64,000 bases of DNA from Streptantibioticus_C sp963761325 (GCA_963761325.1 CAVXGZ010000001.1:124001-188000); one strand, 5' to 3'. Shown: positions 1 to 9,078, numbered from the stretch's first letter. Numbers and translations are program-made. The notes: generated from the letters alone by a model not told the origin.

Positions 1-79
1 CGAGGGCCGCGGTCTTCTCCGTGCGGGCCGGGGTGGCGGCGACCTCGCGGGAGAGCCGGGCCACGTCAACGAGCAACAT
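1..79 (-). CDS. ATP-dependent DNA ligase, N-terminal fragment
   Basis: The minus strand opens with an ATG at 79 and runs off the window edge. The visible start, MLLVDVARLSREVAATPART, resembles the N-terminal adenylation-domain leader of actinobacterial ATP-dependent DNA ligases (LigB-like), which seal nicks using ATP rather than NAD. A GAAGG ribosome site lies four bases upstream. Only 26 codons are visible, so the catalytic KxDG motif cannot be checked. It probably reads away from the DUF7144 gene in the same orientation. The call rests on N-terminal similarity alone. Confidence 0.6.
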   Translation of the reverse strand, partial: MLLVDVARLSREVAATPARTEKTAAL

Positions 80-148
80 GCCTTCATGGTGGCCCACCGG
101 AGGGCCGAGCGCCCGCCGGCCGACCGGATCCGTTGCGGCCGGTGCGCG

Positions 149-610
149 TCAGGTGAAGCGGCCCGCGCCGCGCCGCCCGGTCTCGTCGCGCCGGTACGCG
201 CACAGTGCCCACAGCACGAAGACGTCGATGGCGATGACCACGATCGCCCACAGCGGGTAGTACGGCAGGAACATGAAGTTGGCGAACAGGCTCAGCGCCA
301 CCACGAAGATGCCGCAGTAGCGGGCCCAGGTCCGGCCGCCGATGACACCGAGGCCGATGATGGCCACCAGGGCGCCCAGGGCGATGTGGATCCATCCCCA
401 TGCGGTGAGGTCGAACTTGAAGGTGTAGTTCGGTGTTCGCGCGTAGACCTTGTCCTTGGAGACGCCGACCGCTCCCTCGAAGATGCTGAGGATGCCGTTG
501 GCGACCATCATCACGCCGGCGAAGAGCACCCAGCCGACCCCGGGGGTGTAGCCGCGCCCGGTGGACGACGCCGGGGGCGCGGTGCCGGAGTGTCCCGTTG
601 CCTGTGCCAT
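149..610 (-). CDS. DUF7144 family membrane protein
   Basis: The 153-residue protein has a flexible Ser/Gly/Pro-rich N-terminus (about 1-25) followed by four hydrophobic helices at roughly 25-45, 70-92, 97-114 and 118-138, and a short basic tail. This is the usual size and layout of the small four-helix DUF7144 proteins common in streptomycetes, whose function is unknown. The ATG at 610 follows a GGGAGG ribosome site. A short AT-richer gap with TATTTATAG-type sequence separates it from the divergent DUF1059 gene, so both promoters probably lie at 611-720. Confidence 0.85.
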   Translation of the reverse strand: MAQATGHSGTAPPASSTGRGYTPGVGWVLFAGVMMVANGILSIFEGAVGVSKDKVYARTPNYTFKFDLTAWGWIHIALGALVAIIGLGVIGGRTWARYCGIFVVALSLFANFMFLPYYPLWAIVVIAIDVFVLWALCAYRRDETGRRGAGRFT

Positions 611-723
611 GCCTGCCTCCCGTTGTGCCCTATTTATAGGGATATGACACGATCAGCTTAGCAAGGGTGCCTCTCATCCTCTACGCGAGGAATTACCCTG
701 AGTAGGGTAAGGAAGGTGTCGTG

Positions 724-909
724 ATGACCAGGAAAGTAGCCGACTGCCGGCAGTACCCCAGCGAGATGAACTGCACGCTCACCATCTCCGGTGAGGAGGA
801 CGAAGTGGTCCGCGCCGCCGCCGAGCACGCGGTCTCCGTCCACCGGCACGCGGACACGCCGGAGCTGCGGGAGGAGATCCGCACCATCCTGCAGGACGAG
901 AAGAGCTGA
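724..909 (+). CDS. DUF1059 domain-containing small protein
   Basis: The product is about 61 residues beginning MTRKVADCRQYPSEMNC. The pattern VADCR..PSE.NCTLTISGEEDEV...HAVSVH.H.D is the DUF1059 signature; the two cysteines and the His pair are conserved, and the function is unknown. A GTG at 721 sits directly before the ATG at 724. The ATG has better spacing (about 7 bases) from the GGAAGG site, so it is chosen here. It is a complete domain with no other module. Confidence 0.85.
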   Translation: MTRKVADCRQYPSEMNCTLTISGEEDEVVRAAAEHAVSVHRHADTPELREEIRTILQDEKS

Positions 910-1033
910 TCCTCACGCCGGTCCGGCCGCGCCGGCCGGTGCCGCCACCTCCCTCTCCGCCATCGGGAAGCCGATTCCCAACTCGCGGCCCGAGATCACC
1001 GCCGCGCGGCCGGGGAGACGGGACCATCGACGC

Positions 1034-2575
1034 ATGAGTGCGGAGGCGTTGGCTGCCGGCGGCAGCGTGTGGCTCAAGAGCGGCCGGGGCCGGTGGGTCC
1101 TGACCACCGCCGTGCTCGGTTCCGGCATCGCCCAGCTCGACGGCACGGTCGTCAACGTCGCGCTCCCCAGGATCGGGAAGGACCTGCACGCCCCGCTCGC
1201 CGCGCTGCAGTGGACGGTCAACGCCTACATGCTCACCCTCGCCGGGCTGATCCTGCTCGGCGGCTCGCTGGGCGACCGGTTCGGCCGGCGGCGGGTGTTC
1301 GTGATCGGCACGGTGTGGTTCGCGCTCGCCTCCGCGGGGTGCGGCGTCGCGCCGAACATCGGGGTGCTCATCGCGGCCCGCGCCTTCCAGGGCATCGGCG
1401 GCGCGCTGCTGACGCCCGGTTCGCTCGCGCTGATCCAGGCCACCTACCGGGAGGACGACCGCTCCCGGGCGGTCGGCGCCTGGTCCGGGCTCGGCGGGGT
1501 CGCGGCGGCGGTCGGCCCGTTCGTCGGCGGCTGGCTGGTGGACGGCCCCGGCTGGCGCTGGGTCTTCCTGATCAACCTCCCGGTCGCGCTGGTCGCGGTG
1601 GCCATCGCCGTGCGCTACGTGCCGGAGACCCGGGACGAGGGCGAGACCGGCGCCTTCGACGTGGCCGGCGCCGCGCTCGCCGCCCTGGCGCTGGCCGCGC
1701 TGACATATGCGCTGGTCGACGCGCCGGTGCGCGGCGCCTCGGCGGACATCGTGGGCGCGGCGCTGGCGGCGGTGCTGATCGGGTTCCTGTTCGTGCGGCG
1801 CGAGCGGCGGGCGCCCAACCCGATGATGCCGCTCGACCTGTTCTCCTCCCGGCTGTTCAGCGCGGTCAACGTGGTCACCCTGTGCCTGTACGCGCCGCTG
1901 ATGGGCGTCTTCTTCCTGCTCCCGGTGCAACTGCAGATCTCCAACGGCTACGACGCGCTCCAGGCCGGGCTGGCGATCCTGCCGATCACCGCCACGATGC
2001 TCGCGCTGTCCGCCCGGTCCGCCGCGCTGGCCCGGCGGATCGGGCCCCGGGTGCAGCTGACGGCCGGTCCGCTGATCGCCGCGGTCGGCATCCTGATGCT
2101 GTACCGGGTCGGCCCCGGCGCCTCCTACGCCAGCACGCTGCTGCCCGCGCTGCTCGTGCAGGGCCTGGGCATGGCCGCGTTCGTCGCGCCGCTGACCTCG
2201 ACCGTGCTCGCCGCGGTCACCGTGGCGCGGGCCGGCATCGCCAGCGGCATCAACAACGCCGCCGCCCGGGCCGCCGGGCTGGTCGCGGTCGCCGCGCTGC
2301 CGCTGGCGGTCGGCCTGTCCGGCAGCCAGTACTCCTCCGGGCCCGACGTGCACCGCGCCTTCCGGTCCGCGGTCGTCATCTGCGCGGTGGTGATGGCGCT
2401 CGGCGGCCTGCTCGCCTGGCTCACGGTGCGCGATCCGCACGCCGTCCATCCCGGCGCGCGGCCCCGCTGCACGGTCAACTGCGGGATCGGCGGGCCGCCG
2501 CTGGAGTCCCGGTCCGGCGAGGCGCCGCCCCCGCCGCGCGCCGACCCGGCCCCGGGCCCGGCACCGGAGGGCTGA
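1034..2575 (+). CDS. DHA2-type MFS drug transporter
   Basis: A 513-residue polytopic protein of the 14-helix EmrB/QacA class, expected to export drugs or metabolites by proton antiport. Visible family motifs are DGTVVNVALP near residue 36, the motif A loop GDRFGRRR at 80-87, GPFVGGWLV in helix 5 and an NNAAARAAG segment near the C-terminal third. The tail from about 480 is a Pro/Arg-rich cytosolic extension of low complexity. The ATG at 1034 is the first start placing DxTVVNVALP at the usual distance; an upstream in-frame ATG at 791 would run through the DUF1059 gene. No good ribosome site precedes it and no TetR neighbour is visible. Confidence 0.85.
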   Translation: MSAEALAAGGSVWLKSGRGRWVLTTAVLGSGIAQLDGTVVNVALPRIGKDLHAPLAALQWTVNAYMLTLAGLILLGGSLGDRFGRRRVFVIGTVWFALASAGCGVAPNIGVLIAARAFQGIGGALLTPGSLALIQATYREDDRSRAVGAWSGLGGVAAAVGPFVGGWLVDGPGWRWVFLINLPVALVAVAIAVRYVPETRDEGETGAFDVAGAALAALALAALTYALVDAPVRGASADIVGAALAAVLIGFLFVRRERRAPNPMMPLDLFSSRLFSAVNVVTLCLYAPLMGVFFLLPVQLQISNGYDALQAGLAILPITATMLALSARSAALARRIGPRVQLTAGPLIAAVGILMLYRVGPGASYASTLLPALLVQGLGMAAFVAPLTSTVLAAVTVARAGIASGINNAAARAAGLVAVAALPLAVGLSGSQYSSGPDVHRAFRSAVVICAVVMALGGLLAWLTVRDPHAVHPGARPRCTVNCGIGGPPLESRSGEAPPPPRADPAPGPAPEG

Positions 2576-2630
2576 CCACCGCCCCGGCAGACTGGCCGGG
2601 CAACGCACGCGACGACGAGGGGAAGACGGC

Positions 2631-3584
2631 ATGCGGATCGCGGTCATCGACGACTACAACGACGCGGCGGCGTCGCTGGACTGCTGGGAGCGGCTGCCCG
2701 ACGACGCCGAAGTGCGGTTCTTCGCCGACCACCTGGCCGACCCGGCGGCCCTCGCGGAGCGGCTCGCCGGGTTCGACGCCGTGGTGTGCACCCGGGAGCG
2801 GACGGCGTTCGACGAGCGGCTGCTCGGCGCGCTGCCCGCGCTGCGGCTGCTGGTCACCACCGGGCTGCGCAACGCGGCGATCGACCTGCCGGCCGCGGCC
2901 CGCCGGGGCGTGACGGTCTGCGGCACCCGGATGGGCACCTATCCGGCCGCCGAGCTGACCTGGGCGCTCATCCTGGAACTCGCCCGCCGGGCCGGCGCGC
3001 AGGACGCCGCGCTGCGGGCCGGCACCTGGCAGGACGGCGTCGGCACCGGGCTGCACGGCGCCACCCTCGGCGTCGTCGGGCTGGGCCGGCTCGGCCGCCG
3101 GGTCGCCGAGGTCGGAGCGGCGTTCGGCATGCGGGTCGTCGCCTGGAGCCCGCACCTGACCGCCGAGCGGGCCGCCGAGGCGGGCGTGGCGGCGGTGGGC
3201 AAGCACGAGTTGTTCGCCGGATCCGACGTGGTGACCGTCCACATGAAGCTCGCGCCGGCCACCACCGGGCTGATCGGCGCCGGGGAACTGCGCGCGATGC
3301 GCCGGACCGCGTACCTGGTCAACACCTCGCGCGGTCCGCTGGTCGACGAGGCCGCGCTGCTGACCGCGTTGGGCGAGGGCTGGATCGCCGGCGCCGGGCT
3401 CGACGTCTTCGACACCGAACCGCTGCCCGCCGCGCACCCGTTGCGCGCCGCGCCGAACACCGTGCTGACGCCGCACATCGGCTACGCCACCGCCGACAGC
3501 TTCGCGCTGTGCTACGCCGACGCCGTCGAGGCGGTCAACGCCTACCTGGCCGGCTCGCCGGTGCGGGTCATCGGCGCCGGCTGA
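2631..3584 (+). CDS. D-2-hydroxyacid dehydrogenase family protein
   Basis: The 317-residue enzyme belongs to the D-isomer-specific 2-hydroxyacid dehydrogenases, which interconvert 2-keto and D-2-hydroxy acids with NAD(P). The nucleotide loop GLGRLG lies at 150-155, and the catalytic triad is visible as Arg234 (NTSRG), Glu263 (DTEP) and His282 (PHIG). The substrate cannot be read. Start ATG 2631 follows a GAGGGGAAG site. It lies 55 bases after the MFS gene and 40 before FemX, all in the same direction, so co-transcription is possible although the functions do not obviously connect. Confidence 0.88.
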   Translation: MRIAVIDDYNDAAASLDCWERLPDDAEVRFFADHLADPAALAERLAGFDAVVCTRERTAFDERLLGALPALRLLVTTGLRNAAIDLPAAARRGVTVCGTRMGTYPAAELTWALILELARRAGAQDAALRAGTWQDGVGTGLHGATLGVVGLGRLGRRVAEVGAAFGMRVVAWSPHLTAERAAEAGVAAVGKHELFAGSDVVTVHMKLAPATTGLIGAGELRAMRRTAYLVNTSRGPLVDEAALLTALGEGWIAGAGLDVFDTEPLPAAHPLRAAPNTVLTPHIGYATADSFALCYADAVEAVNAYLAGSPVRVIGAG

Positions 3585-3624
3585 CGGCAACCGTCCCCCC
3601 ACCACAGCCCGAGGAGCACCCTCC

Positions 3625-4752
3625 ATGACACTCCGCCTGCAGACGATCAGCGCCGAACGGCACCTGGCGTTCGTGCGCACCCTGCCGTCGGCGAGCCACA
3701 CCCAACTGCCGTCCTGGGGCGGGGTCAAGCCCGACTGGCGCGCGGAGAGCGTCGGCTGGACCGACCCGGCGGACGACCGGCTGGTCGGGGTGGGGCTGGT
3801 GCTCTACCGGCCGCTGCCGAAGCTGCGGCGGTATCTGGCCTACCTGCCCGAGGGACCGGTGATCGACTGGTTCGACCCGGACCTGCGGCGGTGGCTGGAT
3901 CCGCTGGTGGCCCATCTGCGCGCGCAGGGCGCCTTCTCGGTGCGGATGGGGCCGCCGGTGGTCTTCAGACGCTGGGCCGCCGAGACGGTCAAGGAGGCGA
4001 TCGGCGACCCGCGGGTGCGCCGGCTCGGCGACGTGCGGCCCACCTGGTCCGACCCGCGCGGCGACGAACTCATGGCCCGGCTGCGCCACCTGGGCTGGCA
4101 CGCCGCCCCGGACGAGGCCGCCGGCGGCGGGTTCGCCGCCGGCCAGCCGCGCCACGTCTTCCAACTCCCGGTCGGCGGCCGCACGCTGCAGGAGATCCAG
4201 CAGGGCTTCAACCAGCAGTGGCGGCGCAACATCAAGAAGGCCGACAAGGCCGGCGTCAAGGTGGTGCCCGGCGGCTACGACGAACTGCCCGCGTTCTACC
4301 GGCTCTACGAGGAGACCGCGCAGCGCGACCGGTTCGTGCCGCGCCCGCCGGAGTACTTCCAGCGCATGTGGCGGGCGCTGTCCGCCGAGGACCCGGACCG
4401 CATGCGCCTCTACCTCGCCCAGCACGACGGCGACGTGCTGGCCGCCGCCACCGTGCTCACCGTGGGCGGCCACGCCTGGTACTCCTACGGCGCCTCCACC
4501 GGCCGCAAGCGCGAGGTCCAGCCCAACAACGCCATCCAGTGGCAGATGATCCGCGACGCCCACGCGCGCGGCGCCACCGTCTACGACTTCCGCGGCATCA
4601 CCGACACCCTCGACGAGAGCGACCCGCACATCGGCCTGCTGCGCTTCAAGGTCGGCACCGGCGGCGAGGCGGCCGAGTACGTCGGCGAGTGGGACCTGCC
4701 GATCAACCGGCTGCTGCACCGCGCGCTCGGGCTCTACCTGGCCCGGCGCTGA
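3625..4752 (+). CDS. femX: FemX-type lipid II glycyltransferase (FemAB family)
   Basis: The 375-residue protein has the tandem GNAT-like folds of the Fem family, which use aminoacyl-tRNA to add the first bridge residue to lipid II; in streptomycetes this is the glycine attached to LL-diaminopimelate. Signatures include HTQLPSWG near the N-terminus, RRNIKKADKAGVKV in the middle (where Fem proteins carry their helical arm), and YDFRGITDTLDESDPHIGLLRFK near the C-terminus, broken here by dots in usual notation. It acts at the inner face of the membrane. A GAGGAG ribosome site precedes the ATG. Length is normal for FemX. Confidence 0.85.
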   Translation: MTLRLQTISAERHLAFVRTLPSASHTQLPSWGGVKPDWRAESVGWTDPADDRLVGVGLVLYRPLPKLRRYLAYLPEGPVIDWFDPDLRRWLDPLVAHLRAQGAFSVRMGPPVVFRRWAAETVKEAIGDPRVRRLGDVRPTWSDPRGDELMARLRHLGWHAAPDEAAGGGFAAGQPRHVFQLPVGGRTLQEIQQGFNQQWRRNIKKADKAGVKVVPGGYDELPAFYRLYEETAQRDRFVPRPPEYFQRMWRALSAEDPDRMRLYLAQHDGDVLAAATVLTVGGHAWYSYGASTGRKREVQPNNAIQWQMIRDAHARGATVYDFRGITDTLDESDPHIGLLRFKVGTGGEAAEYVGEWDLPINRLLHRALGLYLARR

Positions 4753-4766
4753 GCCGCCCCGGCCCG

Positions 4767-5876
4767 CTATCCGGCCCGGTGGATGTCGCCGGTCAGGCCG
4801 GTCAGCGGCGCCCCGGTGCCGCCCCAGCGGCACCGGACGATCTCGGCGGCGATGGAGACCGCGGTCTCCTCCGGGGTGCGGGCGCCGATGTCCAGCCCGA
4901 TCGGTGAGGACAGCCGCCGCAGGTCCGCCTCGCCGACGCCCTCGGCCCGCAGCCGCGCGACCCGGTCGGCGTGGGTGCGGCGGCTGCCCATCACCCCGAT
5001 GTACGCGGCCGGGGTGCGCAGCGCGGCCACCAGCAGCGGCACGTCGAACTTCGGGTCGTGCGTCAGCACGCAGATGACGGTGCGCTCGTCCACCTCGGTG
5101 CCGGCCAGGTAGTCGTGCGGCCAGGCGCGCACCACCTCGTCGGCCTCCGGGAACCGTTCGCGGGTGGCGAACGCCGGCCGCGCGTCGCACACCGTCACCC
5201 GGAAGCCGAGGTAGGCGCCCATCCGGGCGGTCGCGGCGGCGTAGTCGATCGCGCCGAAGACCAGCATCCTGGCCGGCGGCGCGAAGGCCTGCGTCAGGAC
5301 GGTGACCGCGTCCTCGCGGCGCTCGCCGCGCGGTCCGTACGCCCGCACCGCGGTCGCGCCGCGGGCCAGCAGCCCGGCCGCGTCCTCCCGGGCGGCGGCG
5401 TCCAGCCCCGGGTCGCCGAGCGTTCCGGCCGACTCCGCCCGGCCGGGCTCCAGGACCAGGGTGGCGCCCAGCGGGGCCGCGCCGCCGGTCACCGTGACGA
5501 CGGCGACCGGATCGCCGCGCCCGACGGCCTCCAGCGCCGCGCGCAGCCGTGACCTGGCCGGCTGCCCGGCGTACGGCGCCACCAGCACGCTCAGCACGCC
5601 GCCGCAGGTCAGCCCGGCCTCGAAGGCGTCGTCGTCGCTGATCCCGTAGGTGTGCGAGCGCGCCTCGCCGTCCAGCAGCGCCTCGGCGGCGGCCTCGTAG
5701 ACCGCGCCCTCGACGCAGCCGCCGGAGACGCTGCCCACCACCCGGCCGTCGTCCGCCACGGCCAGCGCCGCGCCGGGCTGCCGGGGCGCGCTGCCCACGA
5801 TGCCGGTGACGGTGGCCAGCGCGAACGGGGTTCCGTCGTCGAGCCAGGCGCGCAGCTCCGGGACGATCTCACGCAT
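4767..5876 (-). CDS. XdhC/CoxF family protein
   Basis: The 369-residue protein matches XdhC-type maturation factors, which help insert sulfurated molybdenum cofactor into xanthine dehydrogenase-like enzymes. The N-terminal XdhC_CoxI domain shows GSAPRQPGA and SGGCVEG with the conserved Cys. The C-terminal half is a Rossmann-type XdhC_C domain (MLVFGAIDYAAATARMGAYL) ending in a conserved EETAVSIAAEIV segment. ATG 5876 is chosen because MREIVPEL is the family start; an in-frame ATG 57 bases upstream adds a non-conserved leader. No molybdo-hydroxylase genes are in the window. It is convergent with femX, separated by 14 bases. Confidence 0.85.
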   Translation of the reverse strand: MREIVPELRAWLDDGTPFALATVTGIVGSAPRQPGAALAVADDGRVVGSVSGGCVEGAVYEAAAEALLDGEARSHTYGISDDDAFEAGLTCGGVLSVLVAPYAGQPARSRLRAALEAVGRGDPVAVVTVTGGAAPLGATLVLEPGRAESAGTLGDPGLDAAAREDAAGLLARGATAVRAYGPRGERREDAVTVLTQAFAPPARMLVFGAIDYAAATARMGAYLGFRVTVCDARPAFATRERFPEADEVVRAWPHDYLAGTEVDERTVICVLTHDPKFDVPLLVAALRTPAAYIGVMGSRRTHADRVARLRAEGVGEADLRRLSSPIGLDIGARTPEETAVSIAAEIVRCRWGGTGAPLTGLTGDIHRAG

Positions 5877-6054
5877 GGGCGGCGCCCTCCTCGGGGTCGT
5901 TGCCAGGGATCTTCCCAGGACCCGGCCGAACATGGGCCGTCCGGGTGGTGTTCATCGGAAGATCGACAACGAGCTGCGTTGATCCCACAAATCAGACATT
6001 GCGTATAGATCATGAGCAAGGTAAGGAGATCCGTCGACCCGAAAGCGAGGCGCC

Positions 6055-6420
6055 GTGGCCGCCGCCCGCGTCACCACCCTGTGGACCCTGGTACGCACCG
6101 CGCTCCTGCGGGTGCTCGCCGTCCTGGGCCTCACCCGCCCCGGCACCACCCGTCCCGCCGGCGCCGCGCCGCCCGCCCCGGCCGGCCCGGCCGCTTCCGC
6201 CGCGCGGGTGCTCCCCGCCCCGCGTGCCGCGCTTCCCGCTCTGCCCGCCCGGCTCGTCCCCGCGCAGGCGAGGGCCTCGATCGCCGGGCCGCTGGAGCGG
6301 TCGCTGCCGCCCACCATCAAACAGCGCATCCACGCCGAGGCGCACGGCTCGTCCCCCTCGGTGCGCCGGGTCTGCGTCACCCTCGGCGACGGCTGCGCGC
6401 CGCCGGACGCGGACGAGTGA
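6055..6420 (+). CDS. small secreted or membrane-anchored protein, DUF6344-like
   Basis: The 121-residue protein starts at GTG 6055 with a basic/hydrophobic N-terminus (VRTALLRVLAVLGL) and a long Ala/Pro-rich spacer. It ends in a conserved-looking block with SLPPTIKQRIHAEAHGSSPS followed by VRRVC. That block matches what I remember of the DUF6344 family of streptomycetes, whose function is unknown. A GCGAGG ribosome site precedes it. The family number is from memory and uncertain; a short streptomycete protein is likely given third-position GC use. Confidence 0.6.
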   Translation: MAAARVTTLWTLVRTALLRVLAVLGLTRPGTTRPAGAAPPAPAGPAASAARVLPAPRAALPALPARLVPAQARASIAGPLERSLPPTIKQRIHAEAHGSSPSVRRVCVTLGDGCAPPDADE

Positions 6421-6646
6421 CCCGGGCCCGCCGCCCCGCCGCGCGCAGACCTCGACGATCTCCGTGAGCGCGCGGGAGCGGCCGGGCCGGGCCGGACCGG
6501 TCGGGTCCGGAAGGTGAGGTGCTCCCGGGGGGCGAAGGGGCGAGCCGGCTGCCGGAGCGGGTGAATCTCGTCACGCCGCGCGCGGGTGTGCGCCGTTTGC
6601 GCAGGTCGGCTCCTCGTGCGCCGCTCGGGCGCCGCCATCGTGCGGT

Positions 6647-6675
6647 TTGGAAAATCTTGCGTACTGCAATACTTT
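6647..6675 (+). promoter_or_regulatory. ClC promoter with palindromic operator in the spacer
   Basis: A -35-like TTGGAA (6647-6652) and a -10-like TACTTT (6670-6675) are separated by 17 bases. The spacer ends in the palindrome TTGCGTACTGCAA (6657-6669; arms TTGC and GCAA). The ATG of the ClC gene is five bases beyond the -10, so the transcript is probably leaderless. A dyad between the two promoter elements is a classic repressor position; the convergent MarR gene downstream is the obvious candidate binder, by inference only. Confidence 0.55.
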
Positions 6676-6679
6676 CATC

Positions 6680-8467
6680 ATGGAAAAGATACGCGGGAGA
6701 GCCGCAACCCCCGACGGACACCTCGGAGACTTCACCGTCCGGCCGAGGATGCTGCTGATCACCGCCTGGGCGCTGCCGGTCGGCGGCGCCGGAGCGGTGG
6801 CCGCGCTCGGCCTGCTGCGGCTGATCGGACTCGTCACCAACCTGGTCTTCTACCAGCGCTGGCGGGCCTCGATGGTGGCGCCCGGCCTGGTGCACCACCC
6901 GTGGTGGCTGGTGCTCGGGGCGCCTATCGCCGGCGGGCTGGTGATCGGCCTGATGGCGCGCTACGGCTCGGAGAAGATCCGCGGCCACGGCATGCCGGAG
7001 GCGATCGAGGCGATCCTGACCGGCGGCAGCCGGGTCGCGCCGCGGGTCGCGCTGCTCAAGCCGGTCTCCGCCGCGCTCAGCATCGGCACCGGCGGCCCGT
7101 TCGGCGCCGAGGGCCCGATCATCATGACCGGCGGCGCCATCGGCTCCATTCTCGCCCAGGGCCTGCACCTGACCGCCGACGAGCGCAAGACGCTGCTGGT
7201 CTCCGGTGCGGCGGCCGGCATGGCGGCCACCTTCAACTCGCCGATGGCGGCGGTGCTGCTCGCCGTGGAGCTGCTGCTGTTCGAGTGGCGGCCGCGCAGC
7301 TTCGTGCCGGTGGTCGGCGCGGTCGCGGTGAGCACCGTGGTGCGCGGCTTCCTGCTCGGCACCGCGCCGATCTTCCCGGTCGCGTCGGCCGGACTGCACC
7401 CCTCGGCCGGCGTGGACGCGCTGTGCGTGGTGGCCGGCCTGACCGGCGGGGCCCTCGCGGTCGCGGCGACCTGGCTGGTCTACCGGTCCGAGGACGCCTT
7501 CGCCCGGCTGCCGTTCCACTGGATGTGGTGGCCGGCGGTGGGCGGCGCGGTGATCGGCGTCGGCGGCCTGTTCGAGCCGCGCGCCCTCGGCGTCGGCTAC
7601 GACGTCATCGACCAGTTGCTGACCGGCCGGGCCGGCGTCTCGCTCATCGTCGGCATCCTGGTGGTCAAGACGATCATCTGGTCGGTCTCGCTCGGCTCCG
7701 GCACCTCGGGCGGCGTACTGGCGCCGGTCTTCATGATCGGCGGTGCGCTCGGCGCGGCGGAGGGGCTGCTGTTCCCGCACGTCATCCCGGGTTTCTGGGC
7801 CATGATGGGCCTCGCCGCGGTGGTCGGCGGCGTGATGCGCTCCCCGCTGACCGGGGTGGTCTTCACCCTGGAGCTGACCCACGCCTGGGCGGCCGGGCTG
7901 CCGCTGCTGATCGCCTCCACGGCCGCGTACGCGCTGTCCGTGCTGCTGCTCAAGCGGTCGGTGCTCACCGAGAAGATCGCCCGGCGCGGGCTCCACCTGA
8001 CCCGCGAGTACTCCACCGATCCGCTGGAGGCGTTCTTCGTCGAGGAGGTGATGGACCGCAACGCGGTCGTGCTGCGCGAGGACGACCCGCTCGACGCGGC
8101 CCTCAAGACCACGCTCGGCATCCGGGCGCACGCCCTCTTCCCGGTCACCGACGCCGGCGGCGACCTGTGCGGCGTCGTCGGGCGCCGGGAGCTGCTGGAC
8201 GCGACCGGGGAGACCGTCGCCGACGCCACCGCGCCCGCGCCGGTGCTGCTGCGCACCGGGGACACGCTGCGCAAGGCCGCCTACGTCTTCGCGGAGCTGG
8301 GGGTCACCGAGGCGGTGGTGCTCGCCGGGGACCGGGTGGCCGGCGTGCTGTCGGTGCGGCACCTGCTGCACGCCCGGCTGCACGACCTCACCGAGGAGCA
8401 CCGGCGGCAGCGGCTGCTGACCCGCCGGGTCCGCGAAATGCCGGCCCAGGAGTCAGCCGACGTATGA
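6680..8467 (+). CDS. ClC-type chloride channel/antiporter with CBS domains
   Basis: A 595-residue membrane protein with the three ClC selectivity motifs: GHGMPE (102-107, usual GSGIPE), GAEGP (142-146, usual GREGP, keeping the gating glutamate) and GSGTSGG followed by APVF near residue 355. The retained gating Glu fits a Cl-/H+ exchanger, although many channels keep it too. The C-terminal ~130 residues form a CBS pair (VMDRNAVVLRED and a later VTEAVVLAGDRVAGVLSVR). It is separated from the convergent MarR gene by a 15-base overlap. ATG 6680 is preferred because an in-frame upstream start would lie inside the promoter. Confidence 0.9.
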   Translation: MEKIRGRAATPDGHLGDFTVRPRMLLITAWALPVGGAGAVAALGLLRLIGLVTNLVFYQRWRASMVAPGLVHHPWWLVLGAPIAGGLVIGLMARYGSEKIRGHGMPEAIEAILTGGSRVAPRVALLKPVSAALSIGTGGPFGAEGPIIMTGGAIGSILAQGLHLTADERKTLLVSGAAAGMAATFNSPMAAVLLAVELLLFEWRPRSFVPVVGAVAVSTVVRGFLLGTAPIFPVASAGLHPSAGVDALCVVAGLTGGALAVAATWLVYRSEDAFARLPFHWMWWPAVGGAVIGVGGLFEPRALGVGYDVIDQLLTGRAGVSLIVGILVVKTIIWSVSLGSGTSGGVLAPVFMIGGALGAAEGLLFPHVIPGFWAMMGLAAVVGGVMRSPLTGVVFTLELTHAWAAGLPLLIASTAAYALSVLLLKRSVLTEKIARRGLHLTREYSTDPLEAFFVEEVMDRNAVVLREDDPLDAALKTTLGIRAHALFPVTDAGGDLCGVVGRRELLDATGETVADATAPAPVLLRTGDTLRKAAYVFAELGVTEAVVLAGDRVAGVLSVRHLLHARLHDLTEEHRRQRLLTRRVREMPAQESADV

Positions 8468-8953
8468 CGCGTCGTCCGCGGTGACCGGCTCGTGCGCCGC
8501 CTCGGCGAGCGCCCGCAGGCCGGCCACCAGGCCGGAGCGCTGGTCGTGCGGCAGCCGGGAGACCAGCGCGCCGATCTCCTCGTAGCGCCGGGCCATCACC
8601 CGCTCCACCAGCCGCGCACCCGCGTCGGTCAGGCTGAGCACCACCTCGCGCCGGTTGCCCGGGTTCGCGTGCCGGTCCACCAGGCCGGCCGCGGCCATCC
8701 GGTCCACCATCCGCATCGCGGTGGACGGGTTGACGCCCAGCGCGGCGGCCAGCGCCGCCAGCTTCACCGGGCCGCGGCCCTCCAGCACCACCAGGGTCCG
8801 CAGCTGCACCAGCGTCAGCCCCGGTTCGACGTCGGCGAGCGCCTTGGCCGAGATGCCCACGAAGACCCGGGAGGCGGCCATCACCGCGCCGGTCACTTCC
8901 TTCACGGCGTCGTCCGGCGCGTCACCGGCGGTGCCCCCGCGCTCCTCGTCCAT
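8453..8953 (-). CDS. MarR family transcriptional regulator
   Basis: The 166-residue protein has a winged helix-turn-helix of the MarR type. LTLVQLRTLVVLEGRGPVK leads into the recognition helix region GVNPSTAMRMVDRM, then the wing with a conserved Asp/Arg pair (NRREVVLSLTDAGARL) and C-terminal dimer helices. It probably represses its own or nearby genes in response to a small ligand. The start ATG 8953 follows AAAGG; a longer in-frame reading exists but would run back into the tRNA-like region. Its 3' end overlaps the ClC gene by 15 bases, tail to tail, and the ClC promoter carries a MarR-like dyad. Confidence 0.88.
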   Translation of the reverse strand: MDEERGGTAGDAPDDAVKEVTGAVMAASRVFVGISAKALADVEPGLTLVQLRTLVVLEGRGPVKLAALAAALGVNPSTAMRMVDRMAAAGLVDRHANPGNRREVVLSLTDAGARLVERVMARRYEEIGALVSRLPHDQRSGLVAGLRALAEAAHEPVTADDASYVG

Positions 8954-9012
8954 CGGCCCTTTATACCGCGCGGGCCGCTCCCGGGGGCATGCGCCGGGCG
9001 GAGATCGGCGGA

Positions 9013-9037
9013 CCCGGGAGCGTATCCAGCTCCCGGG
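9013..9037 (-). terminator. hairpin downstream of the permuted tRNA pair
   Basis: CCCGGGAGC (9013-9021) and GCTCCCGGG (9029-9037) form a perfect 9-bp stem with a 7-base loop. It lies 42 bases past the second tRNA-like element on the minus strand and before the MarR gene, so it could end the transcript carrying the two elements. No U tract follows. Confidence 0.5.
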
Positions 9038-9078
9038 CCCTGAGGATGCCGCCCAATTGGTCACACCGGCACGTTGAA

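Noticed and set aside
779..2647. A 622-codon minus-strand frame over the DHA2 transporter
   Set aside because: Composition of Arg/Gly/Gln repeats without any family motif; the plus-strand frame has clear transporter motifs.
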